From: Pseudanabaena galeata CCNP1313
Lineage (GTDB): Bacteria > Cyanobacteriota > Cyanobacteriia > Pseudanabaenales > Pseudanabaenaceae
DNA length: 64,000 nt
Assembly: GCF_029910235.1 (NCBI RefSeq)
Contig: NZ_CP112874.1
Location: 2,108,001 to 2,172,000, forward strand
Reading direction: 5' to 3'
In this document: positions 45,755 to 54,077 of the stretch, in pieces
How the letters are laid out: each line of letters starts with the position of its first letter
How positions within the stretch are numbered: the first letter of the stretch is position 1
Translations under genes and position numbers: made by a program
Notes under the pieces: generated by a model
Told to the model about the DNA's origin: nothing
Database searches by the model: none
The model's input: only the letters and a program-made list of their open reading frames with translations

Positions 45755-47731
45755 GTGGTCAAATCTGTTTTATTGGCTCAGCTATCAGAAGAGCAATCTC
45801 TGATGTGGCACAATGCCCTATCCTCTCACCAACTGGAAGTATGGGCTGCACCTGAAGCCGAAGACTTACTTAAATTGCTTGATCAAAAGCGGCAGACAAA
45901 ACAGGGTTTACCGCAACTGATTATTTCTGATATTGGCATTCGCTATGGGGGTGGGACTTCTTTACTTGCTACTGAGCTTTGCAAATGGTGCGCCGATCAT
46001 GCACCTGAATTAAAAGTTTTATTGGTTAATCCTCGCCAATCCCAAATCAAAGAAGTGGAAAAACGTTGGGCAATTCGTCGTGGTGCGATCGATTTATTGC
46101 CAAAGATATCTCTAGAAAACTTAAATTCTGCTTTTAAGGTGGCTGCTCAAGCATTAGCGATCGAGATTAAACCCGAAGCATTAACCTCTGCAATTAGCAA
46201 TCTTAAGTTGCAACAGTATCAACCCGATCGCGGCGCGGTTAAGGGTAAGAATATTCGACAAACAGCAACCCAAGAGTTAGCCCGTAAGATGGCGATGATT
46301 CCACTGATGGTGATGGCAAGTGAACCAGAGATGGAATCAGTTAGTAGTATTGATAGTAATTCATCACAAGGGCTAAAGCGTCAATTGGCTCTTGACTCGA
46401 CCATCTCCGAGTTGAATTTGTACAGTACCAAGGTTGATTTGTCTAAAACAGGGGATTTTACAAGTCAACTTTTTAAAAGTGATCCTCTACTACCTGCACT
46501 CATTGTTTACGATCGTGAGCAGTATGTGGGCATGTTGTCTCGCCGCCGATTTTTAGAATGTTTGAGTCGTCCCTATGCCCTCGAACTATTTACCAAAAGA
46601 CCATTGAGAGTCCTCTACGAGCAAATCCCCCCTGAAGTTCTGAAATTGCATGGTAATACTTCGATAGTGATGGCTGCTCAGATGGCGTTAGGGAGATCTA
46701 GCGATGAAATTTATGAACCAGTGATTGTCCATCTAGATACTGATACTTATGCGGTACTTGATGTCCATGATTTGTTGCTAGAGCAGTCCCATATTCATGA
46801 ATTAGCCACCAAATTGTTGCGTGAGCAAACCCAAACAACAATGTTCCAAACTGAGAAGATGGCAAGTTTGGGGCAAATTGTGGCTGAGGTGTCCCACGAC
46901 ATTCGCAATCCTGTATCAGCAATTTATGGAAACACTGAATGCCTCTTAACTTACATCGAAGGGGTAATGCAAATTTTAAGAGCCTATGAAAAGGAATATG
47001 GAATTTCGTCAACAGTAATTAGTGAAACCCTTGAGGCTGTTGATTGGGATTTTGTGCGTTCTGACTTACCGCAGGTGGTGAAGAGTATCCAATCTGGGTC
47101 AAAGTATTTGCGGCGACTGGTTGACACTTTGCAATCTTTATCGCATATGGAGGATCATGCTAATCCTGAGGCTATTAGTTTGATTGACTGTGTGGAAAGC
47201 AGTTTGACAATTCTTAGTGGCAGGATTAGGAATGTTCAGATTATCAAAAATTTCATCGATCTTCCCAAAATCAATGGATATAGCGATCGCCTAATTCAGG
47301 TGTTTATGAATCTGATTAGTAATTCTCTTGATGCATTGGTTGATTTAAGGGCTCATCCTGATTTGATCAGGCAACGTGATCATCTTCTTGTCAAAGAAGA
47401 GAGTAGCGGTAATGTCCAGACAGAAATTACATGGCAGCCGTTGGTGATGATCACATCAGCGATCGCGGAAATTGATAATCGTAATTGGATATCGATTAAA
47501 GTTGCGGATAATGGGATGGGAATTCCCAAGGAAATCCAAGATCGCATTTTTGATAATTTCTTTACTACCAAGGGTCAAGGGCATGGCACTGGGTTGGGTT
47601 TAGCAATTTGCCATCAAATTATTACGCAGCAGCACAATGGCAAAATTGTTTTGCGATCGCCTTATCTCAATAATCAAGGTGATGTCACGATTGGTACTGA
47701 GTTTGAAGTGTTGTTACCAATTAAGTTCTAA
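45755..47731 (+). CDS. sensor histidine kinase with receiver-like N-terminus
   Basis: 658 aa from GTG 45755, chosen for the GGGGG ribosome-binding site 5 bp upstream; a TTG at 45662 is possible. Residues 1-135 look like a receiver fold (LIISDIGIRYGGG). The middle (about 225-365) resembles a pair of CBS-like repeats (PALIVYDREQYVGMLSRRRF and EPVIVHLDTDTYAVLDVHDL). The kinase core has the phospho-His in EVSHDIRNPVSAIYG near residue 380, the N-box FMNLISNSLDAL and the G-boxes DNGMGIP and GTGLGLAIC. It is cytoplasmic, with no membrane segment. The signal it reads is unknown. Confidence 0.85.
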   Translation: MVKSVLLAQLSEEQSLMWHNALSSHQLEVWAAPEAEDLLKLLDQKRQTKQGLPQLIISDIGIRYGGGTSLLATELCKWCADHAPELKVLLVNPRQSQIKEVEKRWAIRRGAIDLLPKISLENLNSAFKVAAQALAIEIKPEALTSAISNLKLQQYQPDRGAVKGKNIRQTATQELARKMAMIPLMVMASEPEMESVSSIDSNSSQGLKRQLALDSTISELNLYSTKVDLSKTGDFTSQLFKSDPLLPALIVYDREQYVGMLSRRRFLECLSRPYALELFTKRPLRVLYEQIPPEVLKLHGNTSIVMAAQMALGRSSDEIYEPVIVHLDTDTYAVLDVHDLLLEQSHIHELATKLLREQTQTTMFQTEKMASLGQIVAEVSHDIRNPVSAIYGNTECLLTYIEGVMQILRAYEKEYGISSTVISETLEAVDWDFVRSDLPQVVKSIQSGSKYLRRLVDTLQSLSHMEDHANPEAISLIDCVESSLTILSGRIRNVQIIKNFIDLPKINGYSDRLIQVFMNLISNSLDALVDLRAHPDLIRQRDHLLVKEESSGNVQTEITWQPLVMITSAIAEIDNRNWISIKVADNGMGIPKEIQDRIFDNFFTTKGQGHGTGLGLAICHQIITQQHNGKIVLRSPYLNNQGDVTIGTEFEVLLPIKF

Positions 47732-47785
47732 AACCTAGAAAGCTGTCCCGCCCGCCTATCGGGCGGGACAGCTTTCTAGGTTTTA
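47729..47785 (+). terminator. long terminator hairpin of the histidine kinase gene
   Basis: Perfect 26-bp arms (TAAAACCTAGAAAGCTGTCC and on), loop about 5 nt, beginning inside the stop codon. Confidence 0.8.
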
Positions 47786-47797
47786 GGTTTTAATTAA

Positions 47798-47907
47798 GCG
47801 TGAGTTCGATATAGCCATTTGCGGCGTGCTTCGCACGCCGCAAATGGCGGACAATGGTAAGAATCGCTAAGCGATTCTTACCATTGTCCGCTTTCGTCGA
47901 ACTGTCG
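47798..47907 (-). mobile_element. miniature element B, copy 2 (110 bp)
   Basis: Opposite orientation to copy 1 but equal in length and layout, with the same GGTAAGAATCGCTAAGCGAT hairpin and a GGCGTGCTTCGCACGCC hairpin. TTAATTAA flanks it on both sides (47790-47797, 47908-47915), an 8-bp target duplication. Confidence 0.86.
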
Positions 47908-47934
47908 TTAATTAACGTCAGTTATAGTTTGAAA

Positions 47935-48594
47935 TTAACCCAAGCCGAGGTTAGATAACAAAACAATATTTGTCAACTTAAACTCCTGCGGTTGAGCATC
48001 ACCATCGGTACTGACAGTGCGAGAAGTCATGATGAAATAATTCCCAAAGTCCGCGTATTCATCATGATGATGTTGCATAGGACTAATGGAATCTGGATCA
48101 TTAGGCTTGGAGTAAAAGGAATTGTAATCCATTGGCAAATAGCCTTTTCCAGTGTCAAAAGTAGAAAGCACATTAATCGTAACCACGGTTCCATGAATAT
48201 GGCGATGCACCATAGTTACAATCTTGTCTTTGACCTTATAGCGATCGCCTGCGGATGCACCACCAACCAAAATCAAAACTTCACCTGATTCATCACTATC
48301 ACCATAGCTAAACTCATTCTTGCCATGGACATTCTCAAAACTACGATGAACTCGGTGGATTACAATCTCTTGCATCTGCCCATAGATTGCTTTCTCAGCT
48401 TCGCTGCTGTTAGCGTTAGCAACGCTAACTTTGAGTTCTGGAGAAATAGTGACATCCGCTTGATGCACAAGTCCATTTTGGGTAAGTTGTGCTGTTGCTG
48501 TAAAACCTGTGAAGTTCGCATCCCAAGTGTAGCGATTCTCATAGGCGGTTTGAAATAGAAACGCGGCATTAATTCGTTCGGCTGTAATTGTCAT
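47935..48594 (-). CDS. DUF3386 family protein
   Basis: 219 aa. The sequence matches the DUF3386 pattern: AAFLFQTAYENRYTWDANF, GQMQEIVIHRVHRSFENVHG followed by KNEFSYGDSDESGEV, and the later FDTGKGYLP. The family is found in cyanobacteria and plants and its function is not established. No signal peptide or membrane segment. It is divergent from the exbB operon, with 218 bp between the starts. Confidence 0.83.
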   Translation of the reverse strand: MTITAERINAAFLFQTAYENRYTWDANFTGFTATAQLTQNGLVHQADVTISPELKVSVANANSSEAEKAIYGQMQEIVIHRVHRSFENVHGKNEFSYGDSDESGEVLILVGGASAGDRYKVKDKIVTMVHRHIHGTVVTINVLSTFDTGKGYLPMDYNSFYSKPNDPDSISPMQHHHDEYADFGNYFIMTSRTVSTDGDAQPQEFKLTNIVLLSNLGLG

Positions 48595-48812
48595 AGTAAA
48601 CTCTAGTATTAATTTATTGCATTAGTGTTTAAGTCGATTTTGCCAAGATAATAGTTAGACCCTACTGTTTGCAGGAAGTTTCTGAAATCATTTCTACACT
48701 TATTGACATTATTTACCAATTATAAGAAACTAGCAGAAACAGTAAATTATTGCAAATAAATCTCAGTAACCTTTAAAAATCTTACCAATACTAATTGATC
48801 CCATTTTCTAAA

Positions 48813-49469
48813 ATGTCTAAATTGTTCGATACCTTGTTAGCAGGCGGGATTACGATTATCCCGCTCATGATTTGCTCTTTTTTGGTCATTACTTTGGCGA
48901 TTGAGCGATCGCTATTTTGGAGAAGCGTCAAAAAGCACCAGCGACGCATTGCTAGTCAAGCCTTGCTTATTTATCAAGAAAGCCCTAACCAAGCAGAAGA
49001 TTTTCTGCGTCAGCATAACGAATTAGCGATCGCCCGCATTTATTTAGAGGCCATATCGATCCCCGAATCTACACCCGTCGAATTTGCCCTAGCCCTTGAT
49101 GCCAAAACTCAGTCAGAAGTCCCTAGTCTCAAACGATTCAACAATGTTTTTGAAATTATTGTAGGACTAGCTCCTCTATTGGGATTGCTTGGTACTGTGA
49201 CAGGATTAATCGCCTCCTTTGGCTCACTTACCCTTGGTGATGTTGGTGGTTCTAAGTCCCTTAATGTTACAGGTGGTATTAGTGAAGCGCTTATTTCTAC
49301 TGCGGTTGGTTTGATAGTGGCGGTAATGGCTTTGATTGCTGCAAGTATATTTCGCTCACTCTATGCCCAACAGGTTGCCTATTTAGATGAATGTTGCTCT
49401 CAATTGGAATTACAACACCTGCGATCGCATCGCCAACAGACTCATCAACAGGTAAAAGCTCATGTCTAG
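48813..49469 (+). CDS. exbB: ExbB/TolQ-type proton channel
   Basis: 218 aa from ATG 48813 (MSKLFDTLLAGG); a TTG at 48795 is an alternative. Three membrane segments: GGITIIPLMICSFLVITLAI, then FEIIVGLAPLLGLLGTVTGL and ALISTAVGLIVAVMALIAAS. The conserved LLGLLGTVTG region lines the proton path. With ExbD it powers TonB for uptake through outer-membrane receptors. It overlaps exbD by 8 bp. Confidence 0.93.
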   Translation: MSKLFDTLLAGGITIIPLMICSFLVITLAIERSLFWRSVKKHQRRIASQALLIYQESPNQAEDFLRQHNELAIARIYLEAISIPESTPVEFALALDAKTQSEVPSLKRFNNVFEIIVGLAPLLGLLGTVTGLIASFGSLTLGDVGGSKSLNVTGGISEALISTAVGLIVAVMALIAASIFRSLYAQQVAYLDECCSQLELQHLRSHRQQTHQQVKAHV

Positions 49470-49890
49470 AAGACTCCGCCGCCGCCATGAGAACGAGCTA
49501 GCTAACCAACCCATTGAGATCAAAAATATTTTGCCTCTCATGGATGTGATTTTTGCCTTGCTAACCTTTTTTGTGATCTCTACTTTATTTCTCAATCGTA
49601 CTGAGGGATTACCCGTCAGTCTCCCCAAAGCTCAGTCAGGAACAATCCAAAAAAATCCTGCTCGCGCCACGATTAGCATTAATGAAAAGACAGAAGTATT
49701 TCTCAATAAGCAAAAAATTGGTCTTAATGAAGTTGGCGATCGCGTCAAACAATTATTAGAACCAGACCAAGAACTGATCGTTATTCTCAATGCTGATCGC
49801 GTTGTCCATCATGGTGATGTGGTGCAAGTCATGGATCAACTCCGCCAAATCCCCCGAGTCAAAATGGCGATCGCCACTAAAAACAATTAA
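49462..49890 (+). CDS. exbD: ExbD/TolR-type protein
   Basis: 142 aa: one N-terminal membrane helix (PLMDVIFALLTFFVISTLFL, with the proton-carrying Asp in MDV) and a periplasmic domain ending DQLRQIPRVKMAIATK. It forms the motor with ExbB. Translationally coupled to exbB, 29 bp before tonB. Confidence 0.93.
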   Translation: MSRRLRRRHENELANQPIEIKNILPLMDVIFALLTFFVISTLFLNRTEGLPVSLPKAQSGTIQKNPARATISINEKTEVFLNKQKIGLNEVGDRVKQLLEPDQELIVILNADRVVHHGDVVQVMDQLRQIPRVKMAIATKNN

Positions 49891-49919
49891 AGATTACAGA
49901 CAAATTAGGAGATCGATCT

Positions 49920-51143
49920 ATGCATGAACCTATACTTGTTAACGCTCTAACAAAAAAAGAGAACAAAGCTTTAACTTCCCTACTATTCATTGGATTGGTC
50001 GGCTCTACCTGTGTTCATGCAGCAGTTATGATCGCACCAGTACCTACACTATGGAAAACAGCTAGCAAAGATTCAGATGACATCATCGAAATTGTGGTTG
50101 AAGCAACCCAATCCACTGAAGACAAGGTTCCCGAAATTGCCAAAGAACTAGAACCAATCCCGCCCGTAAATGAAGAAATTCCCCAGATTGAAGCTGCTCC
50201 CGTAGCGATCGCCCTTGCGCCTGAGACGATCGCACCCGTAAAAGAAGGTAAAGATGCTGCAGCTTCTGATGATTTAAAGCCATTAACAACCCAAAACACC
50301 AGTGATGTTAAAGTGCCACAGGGAGGCGGTCCAATTATTGCCAATAATGGAATTGGTTCTGGTTTTGGCAATAGCAAAATCCCGACAGGATTTATTCTTG
50401 GAGGTAAAAAGAATGGTAATCCCGATGGCAAGAAAAATGGTGTCATTGACGGAGTAACGAATGGCAAACCCGATAGTAAAGGTACTCAAACTAGTGCTTT
50501 GCCTCCCGCCCCCTCCGTAGAAGCTAAAGCGGTAAAACTTGAATGCCTCAGTTGCCCTAAACCTCAGTATCGTGGCAAAGAAGGCACTCCCAGAGTTACC
50601 TATGACATTACCCCCGATGGTAGGGTTATTAATGTGCGACTGCGCCAGTCGAGCGGCGATGAGCAAACCGATCGCGAAACCCTCGAAGCAATGAGCAAAT
50701 GGCAATTTAATCCGCAAACTGTGCCTGAGGGTGGTCGAGCTAATGTGAGAGTGCGGATCACCTTTGAAGAAGAAGGTTCTAAATTTCAACGCCAGAACGA
50801 GGAGCGTCGTCGTCAGGAATCTGAGCGATTAGCAGCGCAAGAGGCTGAGCAAAGAAGATTAGCAGCAGAGCGTCGTCAAAGGGAAGCAGAAAGCCTTAAA
50901 CCAACGGCTGTGACTATTCCCGTTAATCCCGAGCCTGTGCGATCGCCAGAGTCGCAGATAAATTCACCCGAACCTGTTACAACTCCAGTGCAGCCAATTA
51001 TCAATTCGCCAGCCCCAACTGTTACCGAACCAGTCGTACAGCAACTTATCGAACCAGTGGTGGATAATCCTTCTCCCATTGCACCATCATCTCCTTCTAT
51101 CGAGGCTACACCTACTCCAGATAAAACTCCATCATCTCCATAG
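49920..51143 (+). CDS. tonB: TonB family energy transducer
   Basis: 407 aa. A membrane anchor (SLLFIGLVGSTCVHAAVMIA) is followed by a Pro-rich spacer and a TonB C-terminal domain (about residues 195-280: GTPRVTYDITPDGRVINVRL, EAMSKWQFNPQT). Unusually, this domain is in the middle: a charged coiled coil (ERRRQESERLAAQEAEQRR) and a second Pro/Ser-rich tail of about 90 residues follow it. It transmits ExbBD energy to outer-membrane receptors; no such receptor gene is in the window. Confidence 0.87.
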   Translation: MHEPILVNALTKKENKALTSLLFIGLVGSTCVHAAVMIAPVPTLWKTASKDSDDIIEIVVEATQSTEDKVPEIAKELEPIPPVNEEIPQIEAAPVAIALAPETIAPVKEGKDAAASDDLKPLTTQNTSDVKVPQGGGPIIANNGIGSGFGNSKIPTGFILGGKKNGNPDGKKNGVIDGVTNGKPDSKGTQTSALPPAPSVEAKAVKLECLSCPKPQYRGKEGTPRVTYDITPDGRVINVRLRQSSGDEQTDRETLEAMSKWQFNPQTVPEGGRANVRVRITFEEEGSKFQRQNEERRRQESERLAAQEAEQRRLAAERRQREAESLKPTAVTIPVNPEPVRSPESQINSPEPVTTPVQPIINSPAPTVTEPVVQQLIEPVVDNPSPIAPSSPSIEATPTPDKTPSSP

Positions 51144-51145
51144 TG

Positions 51146-51204
51146 AGCGACTCATACCAAAACACAAAATGGCTATGCCATTTTGTGTTTTGGTATGAGT
51201 CGCT
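51146..51204. terminator. element F copy 6, likely terminator between tonB and the receiver-kinase
   Basis: Perfect 28-bp arms starting AGCGACTCATACCAAAACAC around TAT, beginning 3 bp after the tonB stop and ending 25 bp before the convergent gene's stop. It is element F in its most symmetric form. Confidence 0.8.
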
Positions 51205-51228
51205 GGGTTTGGTTTTTAATGGCAATTT

Positions 51229-52572
51229 TCATAACAGGTTTAGAGGTAATGTGACCACGATCTCCGTAAATTCACCTGATTTACTGGCGATCGCTATGGA
51301 GCCATGATGTTGTTTAACGAGAATGTCATGGGTTAGCGAAAGTCCTAAACCCGTTCCCGAACCAGGAGGTTTAGTTGTAAAGAAAGGATCAAGAATTTTT
51401 GATTTTATTTGTGGTTCAATCCCACATCCATTGTCATGAATCCGAATCTCGACATGATTATCAACTAACTTTGTGGAGATTCTTAAGGTTGGGGTATATC
51501 CTTCATCATACTGATGGTTATCACTAGCTAGCTCAGAATGTTTAAAATGAAGCGCATCATAGGCATTATCGATCAAGTTAATAAAAGCCCGCATTAAATT
51601 ACTAGCGATCGCCTCGATCTTGCCGACATCTAAAGCATAGTCTGTACAAATTTTGATTTGGAAGTTGCTATCTTGCATCTGCCTATTGTAGCAAGACAAT
51701 TTCACGGCTTCCTTCAATAAGTCATTAACTAATATAAGTTGAACCTTGGGACGCTCATTGTCAGTATGTGCATGTTGCATCATGCTAGTGATGATTGCGT
51801 CTGCTCTCATACTATGACGACAAATCGTAGTAGCATTTTCTTGCAAATCTGCAATTAATGTTTGGACATGTTGAGCTTTAGCAAACTCAATAGAATGGAT
51901 TGTGGGTTGGAGAATTTCAAATAAGTCCTGAGCCAGTCCGATCGATCCTTCAGCATAGTTTTTGACAAAGTTGAGAGGGTTTCGCAATTCATGGGCGACT
52001 CCAGCCGTGAGCGTACCTAAAGATGCTAATTTTTCTTGGGCGATAACTCGTTCTTGGGCTTCTCTTAAAGCCGCAGTTCTTTCTTCTACACGATTTTCTA
52101 GGGTTAACGAATATTCTGCAAGTTGTTGATTAGCCTTTTCTAGATCGACCGTGCGTTGCCAAACCTGATGTTCTAAATTTTTGGTTAAGCGGCGTAGTTG
52201 CAAATGGGTTTTGATGCGTGCTAAGACTTCGACTTCTTGAAAAGGTTTAGTCACATAATCAACGGCTCCCAACTCAAATCCTTTCGTTTTGCTTTCCATA
52301 TCAGATAGAGATGTCATAAAGATAATCGGAATCTCTTTGAAGCTTTCCATCGATTTCAAACGTTGACATACTTCAAACCCATTCATGATGGGCATTCTCA
52401 CGTCTAATAAAATTAGATCTGGTACTGACCATTGCAACTGTTTAAACATCCTTTCGCCGCTAGTAGCGATCGCCACTTCAAACCCCGCATCAATCAAAGC
52501 ATCGGAAATAACATCTAAATTAATAGGTGTATCATCGACAATCAAAATTAATTCAGGGTTAGCGGAAGACAT
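51229..52572 (-). CDS. receiver-histidine kinase (REC-HK) signalling protein
   Basis: 447 aa. The N-terminal receiver (about 8-122) has the phospho-Asp in LILLDVRMP and the Lys in YVTKPFQ. A coiled coil (about 130-185) leads to the kinase core with H-box [12 protein letters not shown] near residue 195, DNGCGI and [11 protein letters not shown]. It starts 11 bp after the old stop of the membrane kinase gene upstream, so the two form a phosphorelay pair in one operon. No DNA-binding domain is present. The IS insertion upstream may now reduce its transcription. Confidence 0.88.
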   Translation of the reverse strand: MSSANPELILIVDDTPINLDVISDALIDAGFEVAIATSGERMFKQLQWSVPDLILLDVRMPIMNGFEVCQRLKSMESFKEIPIIFMTSLSDMESKTKGFELGAVDYVTKPFQEVEVLARIKTHLQLRRLTKNLEHQVWQRTVDLEKANQQLAEYSLTLENRVEERTAALREAQERVIAQEKLASLGTLTAGVAHELRNPLNFVKNYAEGSIGLAQDLFEILQPTIHSIEFAKAQHVQTLIADLQENATTICRHSMRADAIITSMMQHAHTDNERPKVQLILVNDLLKEAVKLSCYNRQMQDSNFQIKICTDYALDVGKIEAIASNLMRAFINLIDNAYDALHFKHSELASDNHQYDEGYTPTLRISTKLVDNHVEIRIHDNGCGIEPQIKSKILDPFFTTKPPGSGTGLGLSLTHDILVKQHHGSIAIASKSGEFTEIVVTLPLNLL

Positions 52573-52583
52573 AGGTAAAAATT

Positions 52584-52778
52584 TTATTGTGTATAGATAT
52601 GTTTTTCTAGATGTTTTTCTAGGTATTGTTCTAAGGCTTCCATTTGAAATGTTTTGGCAAATTTCATTGTATTTTGAATAAAGGGCTGATAGCCTATATG
52701 TTTTTCCTCAATCCTAGTCGCCTCCTCAATAAATGTTTTCATTAACCCTCGCTGAACTAAATTTAATAGTCTTTGAAG
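52584..52778 (-). pseudogene. detached 3' end of the membrane histidine kinase gene
   Basis: Bases 52778 down to 52584 encode the last ~63 residues of the kinase that begins at 56130. Joining the two parts through one copy of GTCTTTGAAG restores a single reading frame (MELQR-LLNLVQRGLMKTF) to the TAA at 52584. The tail is helical (EALEQYLEKHLEKH), of the type seen after kinase cores in other cyanobacterial sensors. The longer open frame to 52856 includes IS sequence and is not genuine. Confidence 0.9.
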
Positions 52779-54077
52779 CTTAGTGGTGCAGAAAAGTCTG
52801 AGAAAGGTTGCTAGGCATAGAGTCTCAAAATGAGACAAGAGGGATAAAAGGGACAAGAGATGAGATACTCAAGTTCCTCAACAAAAGATCTTATCCATGC
52901 CCCACCTATATCTTCAGCTACAACAACAATTGCGTCAATGGATCAAGCCAAAAGATAAGCGACATCTCCAAGGATTTGCGGAGTCTGTAGCTGCGATATT
53001 GCAATCAGGAAGTGCGAGTCTGAGTCATTGGTTGCCCTATTTAAGCCATCGAGAGTGCCAAGCCAGAAGTCAGATGGAAAGACTAAGCTACTTTGTGCAT
53101 AATCCACATATCATCGCCGAGACATTCTATAACCCATTGGTGAAGCACTTTCTCCAAGCATTTGCAGGAGCATCGTTGGAACTAGCTCTCGATACGAGTA
53201 TGCTGTGGGATAAATTCTGTCTGATCGAAATATGCTTGATTTGGGGTGGAAGGTCGATTACTTTAGCGCAAGTGGTATTAGAGCATGGAAGCGCTACTGT
53301 TGGCTTTGAGCATTACCGTCCCGTATTAGAACAAGTACTCACCCTATTGCCGCCAGAAAGCAAAGTGACCTTACTTGCCGACCGAGGCTTTGAACATGGG
53401 GAATTAATCCGATGGTTACAGCAAAATCAATGGTCTTGGGCATTTCGCGCAAAGTCCGATCTGCTAGTGACTTTGCCGACAGGTACAACCAAGCGCGTCG
53501 AACAACTGATACCTCCCACAGAGCAAGCTTATCTAGTTCCCAATGTCACCGTACTCGGTGATGTTAATTGTCACTTAGCGACGGCTAACCTAGACATGGC
53601 TAACGGTTCATGGGCTGTCCTTACCGATATTCCCCCTTCATTACAGACTTTTGCTCTCTATGGCAAACGCTTTGGCGGTATTGAACCTCATTTTAAGGAT
53701 TACAAGTCGGCGGCTTTTAATGTGGTTAGCTCGCATCTCCGTGATGCTCAATCTCTTACCTGTTTGTTTATGCTCCTTGCCACTGCTAACCTGATTGCTG
53801 TAATTCTTGGCATAATGTTGGTGCGTTTGGGGCAAAGGGCGGCTATTGATTGGCACGATCATCGCGGCTTGAGTTTTCTGCAACTCGGTCTCCGTCAGCT
53901 TCACACCCTTCTTTACCAACAAAAACCTCTTCCTCTTTTGCAGATTTTCCCTAGAACTAATCCTCCACCTGCCTGTGCTTCTATTGCCAAACGCGAAAAG
54001 TTAGATTTTCGTATCGAATTTGCTCGTATTACCATTGTCTCATCTTGAGACTCTCCTGAGTTTTCTGCACCACTAAG
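52779..54077 (+). mobile_element. IS4-type insertion sequence, complete, 1299 bp
   Basis: Perfect 17-bp terminal inverted repeats CTTAGTGGTGCAGAAAA. A 10-bp target duplication GTCTTTGAAG flanks the element (52769-52778 and 54078-54087). One transposase gene fills it. Intact ends, intact transposase and an exact duplication indicate recent insertion and possible activity. Confidence 0.96.
52897..54048 (+). CDS. IS4 family transposase
   Basis: 383 aa, complete. DDE-type catalytic residues appear as Asp in LALDTSMLW, Asp in LLADRGFEHG and Glu in FGGIEPHFKDYKS. The fold with an N-terminal helical part (GFAESVAAILQSGSASLSHW) and the YLSHRECQARSQMERL segment agrees with IS4-type transposases. It cuts at the 17-bp ends of the surrounding element and inserts it into new sites with a 10-bp duplication. 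Confidence 0.9.
   Translation: MPHLYLQLQQQLRQWIKPKDKRHLQGFAESVAAILQSGSASLSHWLPYLSHRECQARSQMERLSYFVHNPHIIAETFYNPLVKHFLQAFAGASLELALDTSMLWDKFCLIEICLIWGGRSITLAQVVLEHGSATVGFEHYRPVLEQVLTLLPPESKVTLLADRGFEHGELIRWLQQNQWSWAFRAKSDLLVTLPTGTTKRVEQLIPPTEQAYLVPNVTVLGDVNCHLATANLDMANGSWAVLTDIPPSLQTFALYGKRFGGIEPHFKDYKSAAFNVVSSHLRDAQSLTCLFMLLATANLIAVILGIMLVRLGQRAAIDWHDHRGLSFLQLGLRQLHTLLYQQKPLPLLQIFPRTNPPPACASIAKREKLDFRIEFARITIVSS

Noticed and set aside
52584-52856. 90-aa open frame as a separate gene
   Set aside because: Its first ~27 codons lie in the IS element and the rest continues the reading frame of the interrupted kinase.
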